Counted from the first letter of the stretch, positions 35,810 to 44,540 are shown. The stretch is DNA of 64,000 bases from Chryseobacterium artocarpi (GCF_001684975.1 NZ_MAYH01000023.1:434001-498000); one strand, 5' to 3'. Numbers and translations are program-made. The notes: a model not told the origin generated them from the sequence alone.

Positions 35810-37438
35810 TTAAGGTGTTATTTCAAATCTTACGTTAGTAATACCATTTTGACTAAAGACCTGTGAATAATGATCTGCCAATTCTTGGCTATTTGTGTGA
35901 TATATAACTTCATCAAAAGCATTAGAATATTTTTTTGCTTGGTCAAGCATTTTGTTTTGTTCAGCTATTGCCCAAGGTTTAGTATCCAAAGGGTTTCTTA
36001 AAGACTTGTTCCAATCTTCTACAAATTTAGCCTCAATAGCTACATTTTTTCCATTAATAATAGCAACATTATCAGCAACACCGTTTACTAATTGCCCATC
36101 AACTATCGCAGTATATTGTCTTGAATTAAAATTTGCAGCTCCCCCATATAAATCTTGAATATCATCTTCGTATTGCTGTGCTTTATCTATAGCTCTATAT
36201 CTACCATTATGTACCAGAATCCCATCCTCGGTTACATAATAATTTTCATTATCCTCAATATCAAAATTATAAACTTTTTCGTAATGAGGCAAGACTTCCA
36301 CGCTGATAACTGTTGTATAATCTCCACCTTTTAAATGCAATAGATCTCCGGCTTTAAGGCTTCCGGCTTCTATCCATTCATCATTACAGAAGAAGCGGTG
36401 TTCAGGTGTTACACGTACGAATTCTCCGGTAGGTAACTCAATAGTAAGCATTTGCTGGGTAAATCTTTCATGTTTTACCAGAATTGGTTTATATTCCTGT
36501 TGTTTGGTCGTTTCATTGTACGTTAGTACAAAATCCCCTTCATTAAGATTTTCGATGTTCTGTACTCCATCTGGTGTATGAACTTTTGTTCCTGCAGGAA
36601 AACACGATTTTGTTGCCCCATGAGCCGCAAAAATTCCTAAAACAAGACTTATTCCGCTTTCTTTAAGTTTATCAAGTACATCTTTATCGCTGCTCCAGAT
36701 GTTATATTGGTCATAATAAGCTCCACCGATTCCCAAGCCCCGCAACCATTTGCACGCTGTAGGAAGGTTTTTAAAGCCCTTAAAAGTAAACTGTTCAATC
36801 AATTCCTTTTTGGCTGCATTTCCAAAGCTCTGCAGAGCAGCTTGTCCTCCTGCCCTTAGCGCCGCCATCCCGCCTCCTTCAGCCGCCGCAGCCGCCATTG
36901 CTCCTTCTCCTGCTATTGCCCCCATACCTCTTCCGGCAAGAAAACCAAATGCAAAGTTGGCTGCATGACCTAGATTGGTGAGAGCTGCGCTTCCCCATGC
37001 TTCCCAAACTGTTTCTTTTGGTGTAACCTGACCGCCCTCTTGGGGACAATCCATTATAGAATTAAGGGTAAGTGTTTTTTTATTTTCTATGGTAAACCTT
37101 TCTGCGGTTTGGGTCCATACACGACTATCCGCTGCCATTTTACACTTTATAATTCCGGCCACAACTGCTAATGCAAGAGCCGCTGCAATTATCAACGCCA
37201 TTGCCCAGCCAGGTCCAGGAACCAAACAGCAACAGACCAGACCTGCAATTAGCCCTGCTGTAAAAGCAGTATTTCCGAGACAGACAAAGTTGTTGCCTTT
37301 CTGGGTATCTTTTTCAGTAGCGGCTTTGCTACCGCTAAACTTAACAAAATTCTGACTGCTTACTTTCACTTGCATTGGGGCAACTCCCTTAGTGCAGACT
37401 AGATAATGTTGTTCCGTAAGGTACTGTTCTTCTTCCAT
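35810..37438 (-). CDS. T6SS effector: PAAR-like domain, Hint domain, nuclease-like toxin tip
   Basis: 542 residues. The N-terminal 150 resemble PAAR-like (DUF4280-type) spike proteins interrupted by a hydrophobic segment (GLIAGLVCCCLVPGPGWAMA), then an Ala/Gly-rich region with further hydrophobic stretches (about 150-265). A Hint domain follows (about 285-410): SCFPAGTKVHTPDG with the nucleophilic Cys, VRVTPEHRFFCNDEW, and NYYVTEDGILVHNG at the cleavage end. The last 133 residues are the tip: ADNVAIINGKNVAIEAKFV looks like the D...ExK core of restriction-endonuclease-fold nucleases. It sits in the VgrG operon, so delivery on a type VI spike and release by Hint self-cleavage are inferred. Confidence 0.85.
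   Translation of the reverse strand: MEEEQYLTEQHYLVCTKGVAPMQVKVSSQNFVKFSGSKAATEKDTQKGNNFVCLGNTAFTAGLIAGLVCCCLVPGPGWAMALIIAAALALAVVAGIIKCKMAADSRVWTQTAERFTIENKKTLTLNSIMDCPQEGGQVTPKETVWEAWGSAALTNLGHAANFAFGFLAGRGMGAIAGEGAMAAAAAEGGGMAALRAGGQAALQSFGNAAKKELIEQFTFKGFKNLPTACKWLRGLGIGGAYYDQYNIWSSDKDVLDKLKESGISLVLGIFAAHGATKSCFPAGTKVHTPDGVQNIENLNEGDFVLTYNETTKQQEYKPILVKHERFTQQMLTIELPTGEFVRVTPEHRFFCNDEWIEAGSLKAGDLLHLKGGDYTTVISVEVLPHYEKVYNFDIEDNENYYVTEDGILVHNGRYRAIDKAQQYEDDIQDLYGGAANFNSRQYTAIVDGQLVNGVADNVAIINGKNVAIEAKFVEDWNKSLRNPLDTKPWAIAEQNKMLDQAKKYSNAFDEVIYHTNSQELADHYSQVFSQNGITNVRFEITP
35946..36276. repeat. Direct repeat shared with orphan cassette 1
   Basis: 331 bases inside the effector gene recur at 32590-32920 without gaps and with about seven differences seen by eye. 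Within it, 36204-36290 also matches 35245-35331 of orphan cassette 2 (about 90%). All three copies meet at the Hint VHNG codons. Confidence 0.88.
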
Positions 37439-37442
37439 ACTT

Positions 37443-38249
37443 TTACAGTTCTAAATGAGTATCCATATAGCAATGATAGTAGAAAAACTCTCCCAGCTTC
37501 TCAGTAATGGTAAAATCTGATTTTAGCATTATCCTATCATCATACAGATATTTACCTTTTACCTGATATTCGGGATGCATATAATTGTCTTTCGCAAACT
37601 CACGGAGTCTTCGGATGATTTTTTCATCACGGATCATTTTTCCCTCCGCATTCCATTCATCAAATCCCTGTTCTGTTTCTTTCTCAGACACGGAAAGATT
37701 AATGGGAATAACAACTCCAGCTCCGAATCTATCCATATCTTCTCTTTTGAGATAGCTTTTGGAACCTTCCTGTATAGGCTCCTTTCCGAAAATATAGAAG
37801 AACTGATAGATAAAATGGATATAACGTATGCTTTTTATTTCCATTTCTTCATTGGTCAATTCATATTCCTTAGCCCTAATAATTTCGTAAGCTTCAATAG
37901 GATGTGCATTATTGAGCCATTCTTTTACACCTTTCCACTTTTCACGGATCATATCTCCGTTATAGATCTTGGCAATTTCTCCCTTTTTATTAATACCAAC
38001 CTCCAGAGTACTGTAGATACTACATACTTTATTGGTCATTTCAGTAATCTGAACAATTAAAGGATCTTCATACATTTCCAAATCATAATCTGTTTCCGTA
38101 ATCTCAAAAATATGATAGTCTTCATCCGGATCTTTTCCTTTATATATCACGGACGTTTTAATATTAATCTTATAATCACTATCCAGACTATGTACTTTAG
38201 TTTTCCCGATTATAGCAGTATTGTACTGATATTCTTTTCCAATGTCCAT
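37443..38249 (-). CDS. VgrG-effector linking protein, probable adaptor/chaperone
   Basis: 268 residues, acidic, soluble. Starts MDIGKEYQYNTAIIGKTKVH; contains GVKEWLNNAHPIEAYEIIRAKEYELTNEEM and DEWNAEGKMIRDEKIIRRLREFA. No domain recognised. It lies between VgrG and the PAAR-like effector with 4-base gaps on both sides, which is where effector-loading adaptors are encoded in other T6SS loci. It does not resemble DUF4123 or DUF1795 adaptors to me, so it could be a separate adaptor type; role inferred. Confidence 0.7.
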   Translation of the reverse strand: MDIGKEYQYNTAIIGKTKVHSLDSDYKINIKTSVIYKGKDPDEDYHIFEITETDYDLEMYEDPLIVQITEMTNKVCSIYSTLEVGINKKGEIAKIYNGDMIREKWKGVKEWLNNAHPIEAYEIIRAKEYELTNEEMEIKSIRYIHFIYQFFYIFGKEPIQEGSKSYLKREDMDRFGAGVVIPINLSVSEKETEQGFDEWNAEGKMIRDEKIIRRLREFAKDNYMHPEYQVKGKYLYDDRIMLKSDFTITEKLGEFFYYHCYMDTHLEL

Positions 38250-38253
38250 CCTC

Positions 38254-40374
38254 CTACTTATTAATATTAACTTTTTTACCGTTTATCTGAACTTCTGTTC
38301 CTCCCGATATCTGGACTTCTTTTCCACCTATTTTATTACTGTTTTTCCCTGAAAGAGCAAGGCTGTCTTTGGCGTCTACCTTAATTTCTTTACCGTTTAT
38401 AGTAATCTTGCCTTCCTTATCAATGATTACAGTACTGGCTCCAACTACAATTTTAAATTCAGTATTCGCAGTTAGAGAAACTTTTCCGTTTTTATCCATC
38501 TGAAGAACAGAAGCATCTCCTACATTGATCATATTGGTATTTCCTGCTCTTACTGTATTATCATTCCCTACATTTACTTCTTTGTTCTTATTGGCGTTAG
38601 TGGTTGCATTTCCTGCTCCGTCAAAGAACATGCTTGCACCCCCTTGATCTTTAAGGTTCATAGATCCGGCTCCATTGTCATACTTTAGCTCGGCACCGCT
38701 TCTTCCACTAAAGCTCATGATATTATTTCCTGTCCCGCCACCGGATCCAATACCACCATGGTACATTCCGCCCATAACAAAAGGTCGGTCAGGATGAAGA
38801 TGAACAAAATTGACAATTACCTGATCTTCAACCTCGGGAACAGACATAAATCCTCTGTTTTTACCTACTTTTTCACTGCTTCCAGCATCGGGAGACATTA
38901 CACGGATAAATTCTGTGGTATCCTGCCCACCTTGCCAGTCAAGCTGAACCTGCACTCGTCCCTGATTTTCCGGATCTGTATTGGAAATTACTTTTCCGAA
39001 TTGAGGTTCTGCCACCGGAACCACAAACTCAGGTCTTGGAATAAACCCTGTATCGGATGCAATTGCCTGAAAAGAACCATCATAATATCCTCTGGCATCC
39101 ACTTCATGAGTTACTTCTATCAGCATGAGTTTTGTAAAATACTCGGTCTCATTAGTATCTGTTTTCCGCATTTCTATATCTGCAATACAACCAGGATAAA
39201 GAAACGGAACTGTTGTATTTCCTGATGTAATGAAAACTTGTGATGCGTTACTTCCCGCGGTTCCTTTTTGGGAAGCATCAATATCCATAAATGATGATGC
39301 TTTAATAGGTGCTATTCTTAATGAGGGGGTTTGAAAGGTTTTTTCTGAAATTTCATAAGCCCGTTTGGCTATATCTGAAGTATGATTGATCTTTGAACTT
39401 CCTCCTTTAAATTTTTCATTTTTACTGCTATTGTATCCATAAAATGAAGGAGTAACATGCTGAGCCTTCATTTTGATTTTCACATCAGTCAGGTTACTTC
39501 CATAAGTAAGCATTATAGGCTTCTCCTGTGGTGGTAATTGTCCGAAATGTAAAACTTCTCCATCGTAAAAGAATTGTTCACCGTAAGCTTCAGCTATTCT
39601 GGCAAGGTAATTATAATGTGTTTCTTCGTATTGACAACTGTAGGAAACATTTCCGTGTCTTGCATCCACTCTGAAATCAAATTTACCTTGTCCCAATCCT
39701 TCTTTAATAACTTCCGAAGCAATACTGTTTAAGCTCATAGGCTGCCCGCCACCAAAACTTTGAATATGAGGAGCTGCATCTAATAAGACCGTTGGACTAC
39801 ATCCCGAAAGTACAAGGTTTCCAAGACTTCCTTTTTCCTGACTGAAACCAACTTCGGTAATTACTCCTACAAAGTTTCGTTCAGGACCTTCTTCCACATC
39901 TTTATATTTAAATACAACAGTAATTCTTTTGCCTAAGAAATTCTGTATCGTTTCAAGATTATGGTTTTCTGCCTTTCCCAGAGTATCGTGGGCTAGTATT
40001 AACTCAAATTCATGATGCTTTGTTGCACTTTGTGTGAGCTTGAAATGCTTAAAATACTTTATTGGAGTGCCTTCAACATGAATGTCCAGCTTCACAACAC
40101 GATTGATCCCAGCAATTGCGTTCGATGGAATCGTCTCTGCTTTATAAATTTTTGAAGTAGGCTGCTTTGACCAAACCTTTTCTTTAATAATAGTGGACTC
40201 ATTGGGTAATAATGGCTGATTGAGGATTTGTTTACCTGTATTAGCTATATTTTTTACCTGTGAAGTAACATGCTGAACATCCGGAATGTTCACTTTTTCT
40301 TTTATAGAGTCTACAAAATCTGGTTTGTCTGAATGTATTCCCGTTTTGGGAAGCTTTTTATCATCTTTAAACAT
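38254..40374 (-). CDS. vgrG: Type VI secretion system spike protein VgrG
   Basis: 706 residues. After a roughly 90-residue extension, the gp27-like part shows KYFKHFKLTQSATKHHEFEL, CQYEETHYNYLARIAEAYGEQFFYDG and the phage-hub fold. The gp5-like OB domain has ADIEMRK..YFTKLMLIEVTH, then GKVISNTDPENQGRVQVQLDW and VEDQVIVNFVHLHPDRPFVMGGMYHGG. The C-terminal beta-helix has repeating short strands (KEVNVGNDN, INVGDASVL, INGKEIKVDAKDS). It forms the puncturing tip that carries the downstream effector. The core T6SS genes are not in this window, so this is a satellite vgrG module. Confidence 0.93.
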   Translation of the reverse strand: MFKDDKKLPKTGIHSDKPDFVDSIKEKVNIPDVQHVTSQVKNIANTGKQILNQPLLPNESTIIKEKVWSKQPTSKIYKAETIPSNAIAGINRVVKLDIHVEGTPIKYFKHFKLTQSATKHHEFELILAHDTLGKAENHNLETIQNFLGKRITVVFKYKDVEEGPERNFVGVITEVGFSQEKGSLGNLVLSGCSPTVLLDAAPHIQSFGGGQPMSLNSIASEVIKEGLGQGKFDFRVDARHGNVSYSCQYEETHYNYLARIAEAYGEQFFYDGEVLHFGQLPPQEKPIMLTYGSNLTDVKIKMKAQHVTPSFYGYNSSKNEKFKGGSSKINHTSDIAKRAYEISEKTFQTPSLRIAPIKASSFMDIDASQKGTAGSNASQVFITSGNTTVPFLYPGCIADIEMRKTDTNETEYFTKLMLIEVTHEVDARGYYDGSFQAIASDTGFIPRPEFVVPVAEPQFGKVISNTDPENQGRVQVQLDWQGGQDTTEFIRVMSPDAGSSEKVGKNRGFMSVPEVEDQVIVNFVHLHPDRPFVMGGMYHGGIGSGGGTGNNIMSFSGRSGAELKYDNGAGSMNLKDQGGASMFFDGAGNATTNANKNKEVNVGNDNTVRAGNTNMINVGDASVLQMDKNGKVSLTANTEFKIVVGASTVIIDKEGKITINGKEIKVDAKDSLALSGKNSNKIGGKEVQISGGTEVQINGKKVNINK

Positions 40375-41145
40375 GATATAATTTTTTCAGTTGTGTAAAA
40401 TATGGTAATGATTGAGACCAGCTGGCTTAAATAACAGACAATAGTTTACCGGTCTCATGGTAAGGCTAATAATTAACTGTTATGAGCTAGGCATTATTAA
40501 ATTTCTCTGAGAAAGAAATTATGCATTAAGTACAAGGATGTACTTCTTCAGAAGTTGGGTTCTGTTTTTTTTCATAAGTTTTTTTAGTGATTTGGTACTT
40601 GCAATATATATCGTTTAGAATTCACGACAAAATGAAATAGAAATTATTTTAAAAAGTGTCGTAGTTCTACGACTCTAAGTTTAAAAATAAAATAAACAAC
40701 TACTTATCAGACATTTATATTATTGCAATATTGTTTATAATACTTCCTTTAACGTTATTGATAGAAAAAAATTAAGAGATATCAAAATAAATAATATTAT
40801 TAAATATAAGCCAGATATAAAACTGAATCCGATGAAGAAAGATTAAATATAAAAGCGTCTTCATTGGTGTTTCTTTACTTTAATATCTATATATTCAATG
40901 AAATTTACCCGTTTTGACTTCTAATAAACTTTGTGTTTCAGTTATATTATTTTCATAGATATGTGCATTTCCTAAAAATGAAGTTATAGTTTTTACTTTT
41001 TTAGATATCCTAAGTAGAAAAGAGCGCTACGCTTTAAATGATCTAAGAACGATAACTAAAGAAGCTGAAGAGTTATTAAAACTAGTTAAAATGAGTAAAA
41101 CAGTGGGTTAATACCTGATTTTGTGGTAAAAGCAAAAACAACGAT
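40375..41145. other. Long AT-rich region upstream of vgrG
   Basis: 770 bases with no convincing gene. Two inverted repeats stand out: TGAGACC/GGTCTCA (40413-40419 with 40451-40457) and GTCGTAG-TT-CTACGAC (40658-40673), either of which might bind a regulator. From 40959 to 41111 the plus strand is open for 50 codons without a start, ending EAEELLKLVKMSKTVG and TAA. This is probably a gene remnant. The vgrG promoter should be here, but I see no full TTTG/TAnnTTTG match. Confidence 0.5.
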
Positions 41146-41525
41146 ATGAAAACTTCAATATCTTTCAGAAAAACAGTAATGTTAAGAACATATCATATAA
41201 TGGAAGAAACAGGTAAGAATTGGGCTGATTGCATTCGTAAAGTCAGAATTAATAAAGCGATGCATCGGGGTGAGGTAACGTTTTATTTCGAGAAAGCTGG
41301 GGCGAAATTAGAAAGGCTACTGACAATTTGAAAATTGATTACGAATTTAAGACCCAAAAACCACCAAACCCAAAAGTATTTACGTATTTTTATGTAGATA
41401 TAAATGACTTTAGATGTTTCAAAATCGCTAACTTTATCGGTCTGGCAGCTGGTGTAGCAGCGCACCCGGGAGACGGTGGTATGGCAGCATTGGGGAATGT
41501 GATATTTAATTCGCTTGGATTATAG
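41146..41525 (+). pseudogene. DUF2693 (SH3 beta-barrel) gene with frameshift
   Basis: The first frame (41146-41331) reads GKNWADCIRKVRINKAMHRG, then EVTFYFEKAGAKLE, the N-terminal and central part of DUF2693-like proteins. It then hits a stop. The next frame, entered by a one-base shift near 41305-41315, continues ATDNLKIDYEF and PNPKVFTYFYVDINDFRCFK, the usual C-terminal end of the family. After that comes an unusual extension GLAAGVAAHPGDGGMAALGN not expected in DUF2693. The gene therefore appears broken by a single-base indel and joined to foreign sequence. Confidence 0.65.
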
Positions 41526-41756
41526 ATTTAAAAATTTCATTAGAAATATTTAGCATTCCGGTATTTCCTGGGTGTGCCGACACACCAGCAACGGTCCATT
41601 TTGATCTATCAGATCTATTGGGATCTTTAGCAGCTGTATTGGCTTTGTTCTTGGAAATACTGGAAATGTTTATGAATATTGAATTTGATTTTAAAGCAAT
41701 TTTTTCTGACAACTAAATACAAAAGTGACTAACAGTACAATTAAAAGTTTTTTCAT
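41506..41756 (-). pseudogene. Small lipoprotein gene with homopolymer frameshift
   Basis: ATG 41756 opens a perfect lipoprotein signal, MKKLLIVLLVTFVFSC followed by QKK, but the frame ends seven codons later. After an A6 run (plus-strand T6 at 41700-41705) the neighbouring frame continues for 66 codons: IALKSNSIFINISSISKNKA, ..VAGVSAHPGNTGM, ending at 41506. One extra A would restore an approximately 85-residue lipoprotein. It is either a broken gene, a slippage-switched gene or a sequencing error. It is convergent with and overlaps the DUF2693 remnant. Confidence 0.6.
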
Positions 41757-41980
41757 AGAATAAAATAAAATCTCCGGTTACAACTTCTTAAAATTTATTT
41801 TATTTGTTACAGTGATTACTGTTTACCATAATTTTCGTCAACGTTATTAGCTTATATTTACATTTCAATAATTATAATAAACCAACTTTTCTTGATGTAG
41901 ATCATTGTTTTAAAGCAGTAAAAAAAGGAAATTTGATGATCTTTTCAATAACAGAAAGTGAAAAGACTAAATCAATTAGT

Positions 41981-43009
41981 ATGGAAATAGGAATAGACAG
42001 TTTTATTGCTACCGGTGCGTATGATGGCGGATTGCGCCCGGAAGAAAATATGGTAGCCATGGAGAATTTGTTGTCAAAGATAGAATTTGCAGATCAGGTC
42101 GGATTGCATGTCTTTGGGCTAGGAGAACATCATAGAAAAGAATTTTTAGATGAATCTCCTGCAGTAATATTGGCAGCCGCTGCAGCCAGAACTAAAAATA
42201 TTCGGCTGACAAGTGCTGTTACTGTACTCAGTGCTGCTGATCCTGTAAGAGTATTTCAGGAATATGCAACATTAGATATTATTTCTAAAGGTCGGGCTGA
42301 GATCGTAGCCGGAAGAGGATCATTTATTGATGCATTTCCTTTATTTGGATTCAATACTAAGGACTATGATGCACTTTTCGAGGAAAAAATCAAATTGCTT
42401 CTTGAAATCCGTGATAATGAAACTGTGAGCTGGAGCGGTAAATTCCGTCCTGAACTGAAACAACAGGCAGTATATCCGAGACCAGTACAAGACCAGTTGC
42501 CAGTTTGGATAGGAGCGGGAGGAACTCCCCAATCTTTTATAAGGGCTGGAATTCTCGGAGTTCCATTGATGGTAGCCGTTATCGGAGGCGAAACCCATCG
42601 CTTTCGCCCATTAATAGATTTGTATTATGAAGCTGGAGAAAAAGCCGGACATCCCCGGGAAAAGCTTAAAGTCGGATTACATTCACTGGGTTTTGTGGCA
42701 GATACGACTTCTAAAGCAAAAAACATTTATTTTCCGGGGTATCAGGAAATGATGGGGAAAATTGGTAAGGAGAGAGGGTGGGCTACACCTACACGGGAAA
42801 TGTTTGAAGTTCAGGCCGAGCCGACTGGTGCTTATGTTATTGGGGATCCGGATGAAGTTGCAGAAAAGATTCTACGACATAGTGAAGCATTAGGTGGTAT
42901 CTCAAGATTTACTTTTCAGATGGATAATCCGGGCTTAAGCAAAGAGGATATATTCAGAGCCATTGAGTTAATAGGAACAAAGGTTATTCCTATTGTGAAC
43001 CGATTCTGA
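41981..43009 (+). CDS. LLM-class flavin-dependent oxidoreductase
   Basis: 342 residues from ATG 41981 (MEIGIDSFIATG); an ATG 16 codons earlier is less likely. Luciferase-like TIM barrel: FADQVGLHVFGLGEHHRKEF, NIRLTSAVTVLSAADPVRVFQEYATLD, GRAEIVAGRGSFIDAFPLFG, LPVWIGAGGTPQSF. Such proteins use reduced flavin and oxygen on small organic substrates; the substrate is not predictable. It looks intact and housekeeping-like, in contrast to the decayed genes around it. A remnant of a Crp/Fnr regulator follows on the other strand. Confidence 0.87.
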   Translation: MEIGIDSFIATGAYDGGLRPEENMVAMENLLSKIEFADQVGLHVFGLGEHHRKEFLDESPAVILAAAAARTKNIRLTSAVTVLSAADPVRVFQEYATLDIISKGRAEIVAGRGSFIDAFPLFGFNTKDYDALFEEKIKLLLEIRDNETVSWSGKFRPELKQQAVYPRPVQDQLPVWIGAGGTPQSFIRAGILGVPLMVAVIGGETHRFRPLIDLYYEAGEKAGHPREKLKVGLHSLGFVADTTSKAKNIYFPGYQEMMGKIGKERGWATPTREMFEVQAEPTGAYVIGDPDEVAEKILRHSEALGGISRFTFQMDNPGLSKEDIFRAIELIGTKVIPIVNRF

Positions 43010-43014
43010 TTATT

Positions 43015-43089
43015 TTATGATTGCCCGGATCGGATTCTACTCAGGGTTCCCTGGGTAATATCTAAAAAGGATGCAATCAGGAGTTGTGG
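43015..43089 (-). pseudogene. C-terminal remnant of a Crp/Fnr-type regulator
   Basis: The last 24 codons before a TAA read PQLLIASFLDITQGTLSRIR, ending SGQS. This is the recognition-helix end of Crp/Fnr-like regulators common in Bacteroidota ('I-A-S-Y-L-G-I-T-x-x-x-L-S-R-I-R'). Immediately upstream the frame is closed by a TGA and the rest of the protein is missing. Confidence 0.6.
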
Positions 43090-43143
43090 AAATCATGCAT
43101 CTCTGTTATTCTAGTAAATATGCGGCGACATCATAAAAAGAAA

Positions 43144-43172
43144 GGCTTATGAGAATGTAAAACTCATAAGCC
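43144..43172 (+). terminator. Terminator
   Basis: GGCTTATGAG pairs with CTCATAAGCC (10 base pairs, 9-base loop), followed by CTTTTAATTTTT. It serves the oxidoreductase transcript and insulates the gene at 43203. Confidence 0.78.
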
Positions 43173-43202
43173 CTTTTAATTTTTCTACTGAAGATAATCT
43201 TT

Positions 43203-44102
43203 ATGTATTTTTTTCATATTGGTAATGCTGTAATTAGTAACAATAATAACATTACAATTAAAAAACCAGGTAAAGCACCAAAAACAAAATATCCAGAAGG
43301 TTGTATAGGATTTGATACTACGAAAGCTAATTATATTGGTCATTTAATGGATTATTTCTCCGTAAGAATAGATAAAATGCCCGAATTAGAAGGAGGGGTT
43401 GTGCAATTGTACAAACTTTTAAAACAAAACTTTTTAACATTATCAGCTGGTTCTATAGATTTTAAAGGACATGGAGCAGGGCCAAGATCAATAGATATGA
43501 CAGTAAATGGCCTTTGGAAATTTAGGCCTTATCCCAAAGAAGATGATCCTAAATATGAAAAAGAACAGGTTAGAAAATGGAATAGTGAGACAGGCAACCC
43601 AATTTTTTATATTGAAGCAGGTTCTAATGATTGGCATGCAGAGCCAATTGTAGATCATGGAGCAGTAATTGTAAGTGAGTTTAGTGATACATGTTGGTTA
43701 TTTACAACGATATACACATATGAAAGTGAAACTCAACCATTTTCAGGACACAGACAATTTGGTATTCACCAAGACGAAGAAGGTTGCTATCGTATATTTA
43801 CAAGAGCTCTCGATAGAGTTTGACCAGATGAGAGTATCATAGGTTCTAAAAACGCAAACTTTGGTAATGTTAACGATACAGTAAAAGATTATTTCACCAT
43901 AGCAAACGGCACATGGAATTCTTATATGAAAAATGTTTTGAATTTTATTATTAAGCTTGGAGGTACAGCAAAAATAATGGAGCCTGAAATTATCCGAACA
44001 AAATTTGCAGACTTTAATGCTAATTTTACAACATCACCTACAATACAAATTGGAAATATTCCGCAATACAAAGAAGATGAAAAAATAAGCTATTTCTCTT
44101 AA
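43203..44102 (+). pseudogene. Unknown protein gene interrupted by one in-frame TGA
   Basis: The frame runs 206 codons to a TGA at 43821-43823, then stays open in the same frame for another 92 codons to TAA at 44100-44102 (300 codons in all). Both halves read like real protein: before the stop FKGHGAGPRSIDMTVNGLWK, DWHAEPIVDHGAVIVSEFSD and GCYRIFTRALDRV; after it PDESIIGSKNANFG, then GTWNSYMKNVLNFIIKLGGT. A single Trp or Arg codon changed to TGA would explain it. I recognise no domain. Its place inside the toxin island and ahead of a membrane protein suggests a former effector or similar, but that is inference. Confidence 0.7.
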
Positions 44103-44117
44103 ATATTATCTCCTTTA

Positions 44118-44147
44118 TTATATTGTATTATATTGTATTATATTGTA
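44118..44147 (+). repeat. Three tandem copies of TTATATTGTA
   Basis: Three perfect 10-base units lie between the stop codon of the interrupted gene and the membrane protein gene. Ten is not a multiple of three, so a change in copy number would shift any frame crossing it. The region also sits where the start of the next gene must be. Confidence 0.85.
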
Positions 44148-44540
44148 TATGAAATTATTTTTCATTTCTTTAATTATAGTGATAACCCAACTCCTTTAGG
44201 CTTTTTAATTTTTAATTTTAAAAATACCTCGAAAGATAGATTAGATCTTTTATTCATAACGATCAGTTTTATTATTAATATTTCACTAAGTCTGTTTTTT
44301 TGGAGATATATTTATAAATGGTATGGAAAGATAGCTTCTACAACATTAACTTTTAAGCTTTTACTTGTTTTTTTGATTATTAGCTTATTACTATTGATCT
44401 TATTTCTCTTATTAATGTATTTTACTAAGGGTTTAATTTTCATTATTCTTTACACGCTCTATTTACCAATGGGTATAATGATAATGCTAATGGTTCCTCT
44501 TTTTAAATTTAATAAAATGATATTGGGAGATAAAAATTAA
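44133..44540 (+). CDS. Small three-helix membrane protein, uncertain start
   Basis: Up to 135 residues from a TTG inside the tandem repeat; no ATG lies in this frame before NYSDNPTPLGFLIFNF. An ATG at 44149 (MKLFFISLIIVITQLL) is in another frame and stops at 44199, so the 5' end may be damaged. Hydrophobic segments at LDLLFITISFIINISLSLFF, LTFKLLLVFLIISLLLLILF and GLIFIILYTLYLPMGIMIML. It is in the same frame as the interrupted gene before it, separated only by that TAA. It could be a membrane immunity protein for that gene product; inferred from position. Confidence 0.5.
   Translation: MYYIVYEIIFHFFNYSDNPTPLGFLIFNFKNTSKDRLDLLFITISFIINISLSLFFWRYIYKWYGKIASTTLTFKLLLVFLIISLLLLILFLLLMYFTKGLIFIILYTLYLPMGIMIMLMVPLFKFNKMILGDKN

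Noticed and set aside
36750..37355. Ala-rich plus-strand frames opposite the effector's N-terminal half
   Set aside because: Shadows caused by the Ala/Gly-rich codons of the effector; no independent support.
40620..40690. CRISPR-like or regulatory repeat at GTCGTAG-TT-CTACGAC
   Set aside because: A single small palindrome without further copies or spacers; reported only as part of the intergenic description.
43203..44102. Selenocysteine gene at the in-frame TGA
   Set aside because: No convincing selenocysteine insertion hairpin was seen directly after the TGA and no selenium genes are in the window; a nonsense mutation is simpler.
44149..44199. Leader peptide MKLFFISLIIVITQLL
   Set aside because: It overlaps the start of the membrane protein in another frame and more likely reflects a damaged or misread 5' end than a separate peptide.
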